Assembly (NCBI GenBank): GCA_027186245.1
Contig: CP114483.1
Coordinates: 11,242,220 to 11,306,219 of the forward strand
From: Coriaria nepalensis
Taxonomy: Eukaryota; Streptophyta; Magnoliopsida; Cucurbitales; Coriariaceae
Length of the DNA: 64,000 bases
Reading direction: 5' to 3'
Shown here: in pieces, positions 40,352-52,123 of the stretch
Layout: the number at the start of each line of letters is the position of its first letter
How positions within the stretch are numbered: the first letter of the stretch is position 1
Notes under the pieces: model-generated
Told to the model about the DNA's origin: nothing
Database searches by the model: none
What the model saw: the letters and a program-made list of their open reading frames with translations, nothing else
Translations under genes and position numbers: made by a program

Positions 40352-40636
40352 CACGACTTTCATGCATAACTTGCAAATGATCTATTGAAGAAAACTATGC
40401 ATTTTTTTAGCCTTAAAGTCGTATTATTGCGTCTCTTGTAGTCATGAAATCATTCTAAATTAATCCGAACGAATTCTATTTTCGCCCTTCAAACATGATT
40501 TTCTTACATAACTTGCAATTAATCTATTGAAGACAACAATGCATTCCTTTAGCCTTAAAAAGCATGTCTTTCAGTCTTTTCGTGTCATTAAATTATTTGG
40601 AAGCACGTCGAACCAAATCTATGTTTGCATTTAAAA
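40352..40636 (+). repeat. Type-2 dimer, sub-family r (last dimer in the window)
   Basis: Carries cttttcgtgtcattaaatta; offset 1833 bp from the dimer at 38519. The following A monomer begins gacgac but has the normal gcattttttt tract. No dimer occurs after this point. Confidence 0.93.
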
Positions 40637-42894
40637 GACGACTTTCATGCATAACTTGCAAATGATCTATTGAAGAAAACTATGCATTTTTTTAGCCTTA
40701 AAGTCGTATTATTGCGTCTCTTTTAGTCATTAAATCATTCAAAATCACTTCGTACGAAATTCGCAGTTTAAACATGACTTTCGTGCATAACTTGCCGTTG
40801 ATCGATTCAAGGCAACAACGCATTTGTTTAGCCTTAAAATCATGTCATTGAGTCTCTTGCAGTCACGAAATCATTCTAAATTAATCCGAACGAATTCTAT
40901 TTTCGCCCTTCAAACATGATTTTCTTACATAACTTGCAATTAATCTATTGAAGACAACAATGCATTCCTTTAACCTTAAAAAGCATGTCATTCAGTCTTT
41001 TCATGTCATTAAATTGTTTGAAAGCACGTCGACCCAAATCTATGTTTGCATTTAAAACACGACTTTCATGCATAACTTGCAAATGATCTATTGAAGAAAA
41101 CTATGCATTTTTTTAGCCTTAAAGTCGGATTATTGCGTCTCTTTTAGTCATTAAATCATTCAAAATCACTTCGTACGAAATTCGCAGTTTAAACATGACT
41201 TTCGTGCATAACTTGCCGTTGATCGATTCAAGGCAACAACGCATTTGTTTAGCCGTAAAATCATGTCATTGAGTCTCTTGTAGTCATGAAATCATTCTAA
41301 ATTAATCCGAACGAATTCTATTTTCGCCCTTCAAACATGATTTTCTTACATAACTTGCAATTAATCTATTGAAGACAAAAATGCATTCCCTTAGCCGTAA
41401 AAAGCATGTCATTCAGTATTTTCATGTCAATAAATTGTTTGAAAGCACATCGTACCAATTCTATGTTTGCATCTAAAACACGACTTTCATGCATAACTTG
41501 CAAATGATCTATTGAAGAAAACTATGCATTTTTTTAGCCTTAAATTCGTTTTATTGCGTCTCTTTTAGTCATTAAATCATTCAAAATCACTTCGAACGAA
41601 ATTCGCAGTTTAAACATGACTTTCATGCATAACTTGCCGTTGATCGATTTGAGGCAACAACGCATTTGTTTAGCCTTAAAATCATGTCATTGAGTCTCTT
41701 GTAGTCATGAAATCATTCTAAATTAATCCGAACGAATTCTATTTTCGCCCTTCAAACATGATTTTCTTACATAACTTGCAATTAATCTATTGAGGACAAC
41801 AATGCATTCCTTTAGCCTTAAAAAGCATGTCATTCAGTCTTTTCATGTCATTAAATTGTTTGAAAGCACGTCAAACCAAATCTATGTTTGCATTTAAAAC
41901 ACGACTTTCATGCATAACTTGCAAATGATCTATTGAAGAAAACTATGCATTTTTTTAGCCTTAAAGTCGTATTATTGCGTCTCTTTTAGTCATTAATTCA
42001 TTCAAAATCACTTCGTACGAAATTCGCAGTTTAAACATGACTTTCGTGCATAACTTGCCGTTGATTTATTCAAGGCAACAACGCATTTGTTTAGCCTTAA
42101 AATCATGTCATTGAGTCTCTTGTAGTCATGAAATCATTCTAAATTAATCCGAACGAATTCTATTTTCGCCCTACAAACATGATTTTCTTATATAACTTGC
42201 AATTAATCTATTGAAGACAACAATGCATTCCTTTAGCCTTAAAAAGCATGTCATTCAGTCTTTTCATGTCATTAAATTGTTTGAAAGCACGTGGACCCAA
42301 ATCTATGTTTGCATTTAAAACACGATTTTCATGCATAACTTGCAAATGATCTATTGAAGAAAACTATGCATTTTTTTAGCCTTAAAGTCGTATTATTGCG
42401 TCTCTTTTGGTCATTAAATCATTCAAAATCACTTCGTACGAAATTCGCAGTTTAAACATGACTTTCGTGCATAACTTGCCGTTGATCGATTCAAGGCAAC
42501 AAAGCATTTGTTTAGCCTTAAAATCATGTCATTGAGTCTCTTGTAGTCATGAAATCATTCTAAATTAATCCGAACGAATTCTATTTTCGCGCTTCAAACA
42601 TGATTTTCTTACATAACTTGCAATTAATCTATTGAAGACAAAAATGCATTCCCTTAGCCGTAAAAAGCATGTCATTCAGTATTTTCCTGTCATTAAATTG
42701 TTTGAAAGCACATCGAACAAATTCTATGTTTGCATCTAAAAGACGACTTTCATGCATAACTTGCAAATGATCTATTGAAGAAAACTATGCATTTTTTTAG
42801 ACTTAAAGTCGTATTATTGCGCTCTTTTGGTCATTAAATCATTCAAACTCACTTCGAACGAAATTCGCAGTTTAAACATGACTTTCGTGCATAG

Positions 42895-45800
42895 CTTGCC
42901 GTTGATCGATTCAAGGCAACAACGCATTTGTTTAGCCTTAAAATCATGTCATTGAGTCTCTTGTAGTCATGAAATCATTCTAAATTAATCCGAACGAATT
43001 CTATTTTCGCCCTTCAAACATGATTTTCTTACATAACTTGCAATTAATCTATTGAAGACAACAATGCATTCCTTTAGCCTTAAAAAGCATGTCTTTTAGT
43101 CTTTTCATGTCATTAAATTGTTTGGAAGCACGTCGAACCAAATCTATGTTTGCATTTAAAACACGACTTTCATGCATAACTTGCAAATGATCTATTGAAG
43201 AAAACTATGCATTTTTTTAGCCTTAAAGTCGTATTATTGCGTCTCTTTTGGTCATTAAATCATTCAAACTCACTTCGAACGAAATTCGCAGTTTAAACAT
43301 GACTTTCGTGCATAACTTGCCGTTGATCGATTCAAGGCAACAACGCATTTGTTTAGCCTTAAAATCATGTCATTGAGTCTCTTGTAGTCATGAAATCATT
43401 CTAAATTAATCCGAACGAATTCTATTTTCGCCCTTCAAACATGATTTTCTTACATAACTTGCAATTAATCTATTGAAGACAACAATGCATTCCTTTAGCC
43501 TTAAAAAGCATGTCTTTCAGTCTTTTCATGTCATTAAATTGTTTGGAAGCACGTCGAACCAAATCTATGTTTGCATTTAAAACACGACTTTCATGCATAA
43601 CTTGCAAATGATCTATTGAAGAAAACTATGCATTTTTTGAGCCTTAAAGTCGTATTATTGCATCTCTTTTAGTCATTAAATCATTCAAAATCACTTCGTA
43701 CGAAATTCGCAGTTTAAACATGACTTTCGTGCATAACTTGCCGTTGATCGATTCAAGGCAACAACGCATTTGATTAGCCTTAAAATCATGTCATTGAGTC
43801 TCTTGTAGTCATGAAATCATTCTAAATTAATTCGAACGAATTCTATTTTTGCCCTTCAAACATGATTTTCTTACATAACTTGCAATTAATCTATTGAAGA
43901 CAACAATGCATTCCTTTAGCCTTAAAAAGCATGTCATTCAGTCTTTTCATGTCATTAAATTGTTTGAAAGCACGTCGAACCAAATCTATGTTTGCATTTA
44001 AAACACGACTTTCATGCATAACTTGCAAATGATCTATTGAAGAAAACTATGCATTTTTTTAGCCTTAAAGTCGTATTATTGCGTCTCTTTTAGTCATTAA
44101 ATCATTCAAACTCACTTCGTACGAAATTCGCAGTTTAAACATGACTTTCGTGCATAACTTGCCGTTGATCGATTCAAGGCAACAACGCATTTGTTTAGCC
44201 TTAAAATCATGTCATTGAGTCTCTTGTAGTCATGAAATCATTCTAAATTAATCCGAATGAATTCTATTTTCGCCCTTCAAACATGATTTTCTTACATAAC
44301 TTGCAATTAATCTATTGAGGACAACAATGCATTCCTTTAGCCTTAAAAAGCATGTCATTCAGTCTTTTCATGTCATTAAATTGTTTGAAAGCACGTCGAA
44401 CCAAATCTATGTTTGCATTTAAAACACGACTTTCATGCATAACTTGCAAATGATCTATTGAAGAAAACTATGCATTTTTTTAGCCTTAAAGTCGTATTAT
44501 TGCGTCTCTTTTAGTCATTAAATCATTGAAAATCACTTCGTACGAAATTCGCAGTTTAAACATGACTTTCGTGCATAACTTGCCGTTGATCGATTCAAGG
44601 CAACAAAGCATTTGTTTAGCCTTAAAATCATGTCATTGAGTCTCTTGTAGTCATGAAATGATTCTAAATTAATCCGAAGGAATTCTATTTTCGCCCTACA
44701 AACATGATTTTCTTACATAACTTGCAATTAATCTATTGAAGACAACAATGCATTCCTTTAGCCTTAAAAAGCATGTCATTCAGTCTTTTCATGTCATTAA
44801 ATTGTTTGAAAGCACGTCGAACCAAATCTATGTTTGCATTTAAAACACGACTTTCATGCATAACTTGCAAATGATCTATTGAAGTTTTACTATGCATTTT
44901 TTTAGCCTTAAAGTCGTATTATTGCGTCTCTTTTAGTCATTAAATCATTCAAAATCAGTTCGTACGAAATTCGCAGTTTAAACATGACTTTCGTGCATAA
45001 CTTGCCGTTGATCGATTCAAGGCAACAACGCATTTGTTTAGCCTTAAAATCATGTCATTGAGTCTCTTGTAGTCATGAAATCATTCTAAATTAATCCGAA
45101 CGAATTCTATTTTCGCCCAACAAACATGATTTTCTTACATAACTTGCAATTAATCTATGGAAGACAAAAATGCATTCCTTTAGCCTTAAAAAGCATGTCA
45201 TTCAGTCTTTTCATGTCATTAAATTGTTTGAAAGCACGTCGACCCAAATCTATGTTTCCATTTAAAACACGACTTTCATGCATAACTTGCAAATCATCTA
45301 TTGAAGAAAACTATGCATTTTTTTAGCCTTAAAGTCGTATTATTGCGTCTCTTTTGGTAATTAAATCATTCAAAATCACTTCGAACGAAATTCGCTGTTT
45401 AAACATGACTTTCATGCATAACTTGCCGTTGATCGATTCAAGGCAACAACGCATTTGTTTAGCCTTAAAATCATGTCATTGAGTCTCTTGTAGTCATGAA
45501 ATCATTCTAAATTAATCCGAACGAATTCTATTTTCGCTCTTCAAACATGATTTTCTTACATAACTTGCAATTAATCTATTGAAGACAAAAATGCATTCCC
45601 TTAGCCGTAAAAAGCATGTCATTCAGTATTTTCCTGTCATTAAATTGTTTGAAAGCACATCGAACCAATTCTATGTTTGCATCTAAAACACGACTTTCAT
45701 GCATAACTTGCAAATGATCTATTGAAGAAAACTATGCATTTTTTTAGCCTTAAAGTTGTATTATTGCGTCTCTTTTGGTAATTAAATCATTCAAAATCAC

Positions 45801-46503
45801 TTCGAACGAAATTCGCAGTTTAAACATGACTTTCGTGCATAACTTGCCGTTGATCGATTCAAGGCAACAACGCATTTGTTTAGCCTTGAAATCATGTCAT
45901 TGAGTCTCTTGTAGTCATGAAATCATTCTAAATTAATCCGAACGAATTCTATTTTCGCCCTTCAAACATGATTTTCTTGCATAACTTGGAATTAATCTAT
46001 TGAGGACAACAATGCGTTCGTTTAGCCTTAAAAAGCATGTCATTCAGTCTTTTCATGTCATTAAATTGTTTGAAAGCACATCGAACCAATTCTATGTTTG
46101 CATTTAAAACACGACTTTCATGCATAACTTGCAAATGATCTATTGAAGAAAACTATGCATTTTTTTAGCCTTAAAGTCGTATTATTACGTCTCTTTTGGT
46201 CATTAAATCATTCAAAATCAGTTCGTACGAAATTCGCAGTTTAAACATGACTTTCGTGCATAACTTGCCGTTGATCGATTCAAGGCAACAACGCATTTGT
46301 TTAGCCTTAAAATCATGTCATTGAGTCTCTTGTAGTCATGAAATCATTCTAAATTAATCCGAACGAATTCTATTTTCGCCCTTCAAACATGATTTTCTTA
46401 CATAACTTGCAATTAATCTATTGAGGACAACAATGCATTCCTTTAGCCTTAAAAAGCATGTCATTCAGTCTTTTCATGTCATTAAATTGTTTGAAAGCAC
46501 GTC
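42895..46503 (+). repeat. 3.6-kb superblock, copy 1 of 3
   Basis: Recurs at 52579-56187 (offset 9684) and 58895-62503 (offset 16000). Shared markers are gcatgtcttttagtc (43087), gcattttttgagcc, tctatttttgccc, gaagttttactatg (44881), cgcccaacaaacatg and atctatggaagac, taaagttgtatt, and aatgcgttcgtttagcc. Private to this copy: atgaaatgattc at about 44656, ttcgctgtttaaac at about 45392, and gactttcatgc at about 44008 where the others have gactttaatgc. Confidence 0.9.
44881..44894 (+). other. AAAA to TTTTA micro-rearrangement in monomer A
   Basis: The usual gaagaaaactatg reads gaagttttactatg, four A's replaced by four T's plus one added base. The identical change is at 54565 and 60881, exactly the spacing of the large duplications, so it arose once and was copied. 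It is a clean tag for tracking the superblock. Confidence 0.9.
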
Positions 46504-48184
46504 GACCCAAATCTATGTTTCCATTTAAAACACGACTTTCATGCATAACTTGCAAATCATCTATTGAAGAAAACTATGCATTTTTTTAGCCTTAAAGTCG
46601 TATTATTGCGTCTCTTTGGGTCATTAAATCATTCAAAATCACTTCGAACGAAATTCGCAGTTTAAACATGACTTTCGTGCATAACTTGCCGTTGATCGAT
46701 CCAAGGCAACAACGCATTTGATTAGCCTTAAAATCATGTCATTGAGTCTCTTGTAGTCATGAAATCATTCTAAATTAATCCGAAGGAATTCTATTCTCGC
46801 CCTACAAACATGATTTTCTTACATAACTTGCAATTATTCTATTGAAGACAACAATGCATTCCTTTAGCCTTAAAAAGCATGTCATTCAGTCTTTTCATCT
46901 CATTAAATTGTTTGAAAGCACGTCGAACCAAATCTATGTTTGCATTTAAAACACGACTTTCATGCATAACTTGCAAATGATCTATTGAAGAAAACTATGC
47001 ATTTTTTTAGCCTTAAAGACGTATTATTGCGTCTCTTTTGGTCATTAAATCATTCAAAATCACATCGTACGAAATTCGCAGTTTAAACATGACTTTCGTG
47101 CATAACTTGCCGTTGATCGATTCAAGGCAACAACGCATTTGTTTAGCCTTAAAATCATGTCATTGAGTCTCTTGTAGTCATGAAATCATTCTAAATTAAT
47201 CCGAACGAATTCTATTTTCGCCCTTCAAACATGATTTTCTTGCATAACTTGCAATTAATCTATTGAGGACAACAATGCATTCCTTTAGCCTTAAAAAGCA
47301 TGTCATTCAGTCTTTTCATGTCATTAAATTGTTTGAAAGCACGTCGACCCAAATCTATGTTTCCATTTAAAACACGACTTTCATGCATAACTTGCAAATC
47401 ATCTATTGAAGAAAACTATGCATTTTTTTAGCCTTAAAGTCGTATTATTGCGTCTCTTTGGGTCATTAAATCATTCAAAATCACTTCGAACGAAATTCGC
47501 AGTTTAAACATGACTTTCGTGCATAACTTGCCGTTGATCGATCCAAGGCAACAACGCATTTGATTAGCCTTAAAATCATGTCATTGAGTCTCTTGTAGTC
47601 ATGAAATCATTCTAAATTAATCCGAAGGAATTCTATTCTCGCCCTACAAACATGATTTTCTTACATAACTTGCAATTATTCTATTGAAGACAACAATGCA
47701 TTCCTTTAGCCTTAAAAAGCATGTCATTCAGTCTTTTCATGTCATTAAATTGTTTGAAAGCACATCGAACCAATTCTATGTTTGCATTTAAAACACGACT
47801 TTCATGCATAACTTGCAAATGATCTATTGAAGAAAACTATGCACTTTTTTAGCCTTAAAGTCGTATTATTGCGTCTCTTTTAGTCATTAAATCATTCAAA
47901 ATCACTTCGTACGAAATTCGCAGTTTAAACATGACTTTCGTGCATAACTTGCCGTTGATCGATTCAAGGCAACAACGCATTTGTTTAGCCTTAAAATCAT
48001 GTCATTGAGTCTCTTGTAGTCATGAAATCATTCTAAATTAATCCGAACGAATTCTATTTTCGCCCTTCAAACATGATTTTCTTACATAACTTGCAATTAA
48101 TCTATTGAGGACAACAATGCATTCCTTTAGCCTTAAAAAGCATGTCATTCAGTCTTTTCATGTCATTAAATTGTTTGAAAGCAC
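46501..48184 (+). repeat. Four-unit stretch with one more unit than its copy at 62.5-63.8 kb
   Basis: Unit types by the C marker: gtcgaccc (46501), gtcgaacc (46922), gtcgaccc (47343), catcgaacc (47764). The related stretch at 62501 runs gtcgaccc, gtcgaacc, catcgaacc. The offset falls from 16000 to 15579 bp across it, a difference of exactly one 421-bp unit. The stretch after 63277 also carries gcgttcgtttagcc where this one has gcattcctttagcc. Confidence 0.8.
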
Positions 48185-48755
48185 GTCGAACCAAATCTAT
48201 GATTGCATTTAAAACACGACTTTCCTGCATAACTTGCAAATGATCTATTGAAGAAAACTATGCATTTTTTTAGCCTTAAAGTCGTATTATTGCATCTCTT
48301 TTAGTCATTAAATCATTCAAAATCAGTTCGTACGAAATTCGCAGTTTAAACATGACTTTCGTGCATAACTTGCCGTTGATCGATTCAAGGCAACAATGCA
48401 TTTGTTTAGCCGTAAAATCATGTCATTGAGTCTCTTGTAGTCATGAAATCATTCTAAATTAATCCGAACGAATTCTATTTTCGCCCTACAAACATGATTT
48501 TCTTATATAACTTGCAATTAATCTATTGAAGACAACAATGCATTCCTTTAGCCTTAAAAAGCATGTCATTCAGTCTTTTCATGTCATTAAATTGTTTGAA
48601 AGCACGTGGACCCAAATCTATGTTTGCATTTAAAACACGATTTTCATGCATAACTTGCAAATGATCTATTGAAGAAAACTATGCATTTTTTTAGCCTTAA
48701 AGTCGTATTATTGCGTCTCTTTTGGTCATTAAATCATTCAAAATCACTTCGTACG

Positions 48756-51700
48756 AAATTCGCAGTTTAAACATGACTTTCGTGCATAACTTGCCGTTGA
48801 TCGATTCAAGGCAACAACGCATTTGTTTAGCCTTAAAATCATGTCATTGAGTCTCTTGTAGTCATGAAATCATTCTAAATTAATCCGAACGAATTCTATT
48901 TTCGCCCTACAAACATGATTTTCTTACATAACTTGCAATTAATCTATTGAGGACAACAATGCATTCCTTTAGCCTTAAAAAGCATGTCATTCAGTCTTTT
49001 CATGTCATTAAATTGTTCAAAAGCACGTCGAACCAAATCTATGTTTGCATTTAAAACACGACTTTCATGCATAACTTGCAAATGATCTATTGAAGAAAAC
49101 TATGCATTTTTTGAGCCTTAAAGTCGTATTATTGCATCTCTTTTAGTCATTAAATCATTCAAAATCAGTTCGTACGAAATTCGCAGTTTAAACATGACTT
49201 TCGTGCATAACTTGCCGTTGATCGATTCAACGCAACAACGCATTTGTTTAGCCGTAAAATCATGTCATTGAGTCTCTTGTAGTCATGAAATCATTCTAAA
49301 TTAATCCGAACGAATTCTATTTTCTCCCTTCAAACATGATTTTCTTACATAACTTGCAATTAATCTATTGAAGACAAAAATGCATTCCCTTAGCCGTAAA
49401 AAGCATGTCATTCAGTATTTTCATGTCAATAAATTGTTTGAAAGCACATCGTACCAATTCTATGTTTGCATCTAAAACACGACTTTCATGCATAACTTGC
49501 AAATGATCTATTGAAGAAAACTATGCATTTTTTTAGCCTTAAATTCGTTTTATTGCGTCTCTTGTAGTCATTAAATCATTCAAAATCACTTCGAACGAAA
49601 TTCGCAGTTTAAACATGACTTTCATGCATAACTTGCCGTTGATCGATTCGAGGCAACAACACATTTGTTTAGCCTTAAAATCATGTCATTGAGTCTCTTG
49701 TAGTCATGAAATCATTCTAAATTAATCCGAACGAATTCTATTTTCGCCCTTCAAACATGATTTTCTTACATAACTTGCAATTAATCTATTGAGGACAACA
49801 ATGCATTCCTTTAGCCTTAAAAAGCATGTCATTCAGTCTTTTCATGTCATTAAATTGTTTGAAAGCACGTCAAACCAAATCTATGTTTGCATTTAAAACA
49901 CGACTTTCATCCATAACTTGCAAATGATCTATTGAAGAAAACTATGCATTTTTTTAGCCTTAAAGTCGTATTATTGCGTCTCTTTTGGTCATTAAATCAT
50001 TCAAAATCACTTCGTACGAAATTCGCAGTTTAAACATGACTTTCGTGCATAACTTGCCGTTGATCGATTCAAGGCAACAACGCATTTGTTTAGCCTTAAA
50101 ATCATGTCATTGAGTCTCTTGTAGTCATGAAATCATTCTAAATTAATCCGAACGAATTCTATTTTCGCCCTTCAAACATGATTTTCTTACATAACTTGCA
50201 ATTAATCTATTGAGGACAACAATGCATTCCTTTAGCCTTAAAAAGCATGTCATTCAGTCTTTTCATGTCATTAAATTGTTTGAAAGCACGTCGAACCAAA
50301 TCTATGTTTGCATTTAAAACACGACTTTCCTGCATAACTTGCAAATGATCTATTGAAGAAAACTATGCATTTTTTTAGCCTTAAAGTCGTATTATTGCGT
50401 CTCTTTTAGTCATTAAATCATTCAAACTCAGTTCGTACGAAATTCGCAGTTTAAACATGACTTTCGTGCATAACTTGCCGTTGATCGATTCAAGGCAACA
50501 ACGCATTTGTTTAGCCTTAAAATCATGTCATTGAGTCTCTTGTAGTCATGAAATCATTCTAAATTAATCCGAACGAATTCTATTTTCGCCCTACAAACAT
50601 GATTTTCTTACATAACTTGCAATTAATCTATTGAGGACAACAATGCATTCCTTTAGCCTTAAAAAGCATGTCATTCAGTCTTTTCATGTCATTAAATTGT
50701 TCGAAAGCACGTCGAACCAAATCTATGTTTGCATTTAAAACACGACTTTCATGCATAACTTGCAAATGATCTATTGAAGAAAACTATGCATTTTTTGAGC
50801 CTTAAAGTCGTATTATTGCATCTCTTTTAGTCATTAAATCATTCAAAATCAGTTCGTACGAAATTCGCAGTTTAAACATGACTTTCGTGCATAACTTGCC
50901 GTTGATCGATTCAACGCAACAACGCATTTGTTTAGCCGTAAAATCATGTCATTGAGTCTCTTGTAGTCATGAAATCATTCTAAATTAATCCGAACGAATT
51001 CTATTTTCGCCCTTCAAACATGATTTTCTTACATAACTTGCAATTAATCTATTGAAGACAAAAATGCATTCCCTTAGCCGTAAAAAGCATGTCATTCAGT
51101 ATTTTCATGTCAATAAATTGTTTGAAAGCACATCGTACCAATTCTATGTTTGCATCTAAAACACGACTTTCATGCATAACTTGCAAATGATCTATTGAAG
51201 AAAACTATGCATTTTTTTAGCCTTAAATTCGTTTTATTGCGTCTCTTTTAGTCATTAAATCATTCAAAATCACTTCGAACGAAATTCGCAGTTTAAACAT
51301 GACTTTCATGCATAACTTGCCGTTGATCGATTCGAGGCAACAACGCATTTGTTTAGCCTTAAAATCATGTCATTGAGTCTCTTGTAGTCATGAAATCATT
51401 CTAAATTAATCCGAACGAATTCTATTTTCGCCCTTCAAACATGATTTTCTTACATAACTTGCAATTAATCTATTGAGGACAACAATGCATTCCTTTAGCC
51501 TTAAAAAGCATGTCATTCAGTCTTTTCATGTCATTAAATTGTTTGAAAGCACGTCAAACCAAACCTATGTTTGCATTTAAAACACGACTTTCATCCATAA
51601 CTTGGAAATGATCTATTGAAGAAAACTATGCATTTTTTTAGCCTTAAAGTCGTATTATTGCGTCTCTTTTAGTCATTAAATCATTCAAAATCACTTCGTA

Positions 51701-52123
51701 CGAAATTCGCAGTTTAAACATGACTTTCGTGCATAACTTGCCGTTGATCGATTCAAGGCAACAACGCATTTGTTTAGCCTTAAAATCATGTCATTGAGTC
51801 TCTTGTAGTCATGAAATCATTCTAAATTAATCCGAACGAATTCTATTTTCGCCCTTCAAACATGATTTTCTTACATAACTTGCAATTAATCTATTGAGGA
51901 CAACAATGCATTCCTTTAGCCTTAAAAAGCATGTCATTCAGTCTTTTCATGTCATTAAATTGTTTGAAAGCACGTCGAACCAAATCTATGTTTGCATTTA
52001 AAACACGACTTTCATGCATAACTTGCAAATGATCTATTGAAGAAAACTATGCATTTTTTTAGCCTTAAAGTCGTATTATTGCGTCTCTTTTAGTCATTAA
52101 ATCATTCAAACTCAGTTCGTACG
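48756..52123 (+). repeat. 1684-bp tandem duplication (four units, two copies)
   Basis: 48756-50439 and 50440-52123 share aaattgttc[ag]aaagc (49011/50695), gattcaacgcaac, gcattttttgagcc, tgtcaataaattg, acatcgtaccaattc and tttcatccataac. Roughly ten differences were seen, for example tttctccctt versus tttcgccctt, aacacattt versus aacgcattt, and cttgcaaatg versus cttggaaatg. It is therefore older than the 6316-bp duplication, which copied part of it. Confidence 0.85.

Larger units (their letters stand above)
37107..40636 (+). repeat. Second pentameric HOR block
   Basis: Order by length: 285, 421, 285, 421, 285, 421, 421, 285, 421, 285. Dimer junctions are at 37184, 37890, 38596, 39723 and 40429; the single 1127-bp spacing contains two trimers. 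Part of the block is a 1833-bp tandem duplication. Confidence 0.93.
37550..40683 (+). repeat. 1833-bp tandem duplication (37550-38850 and 39383-40683)
   Basis: The offset of 1833 bp equals one trimer plus two 706-bp pentamers. The copies share caaagatgatttt and the q-r dimer order. The left edge lies near 39380, where the second copy reads gtgcctaatttgcc; the right edge is near 38850, where gcactttttt becomes gcattttttt. Confidence 0.82.

Noticed and set aside
45126..45326. 66-codon open frame on the + strand, repeated at 54810-55010 and 61126-61326
   Set aside because: A single change (atctatggaag for atctattgaag) removes a TGA stop, and the three copies are the three superblock copies. Identity between them reflects DNA duplication, not protein conservation.
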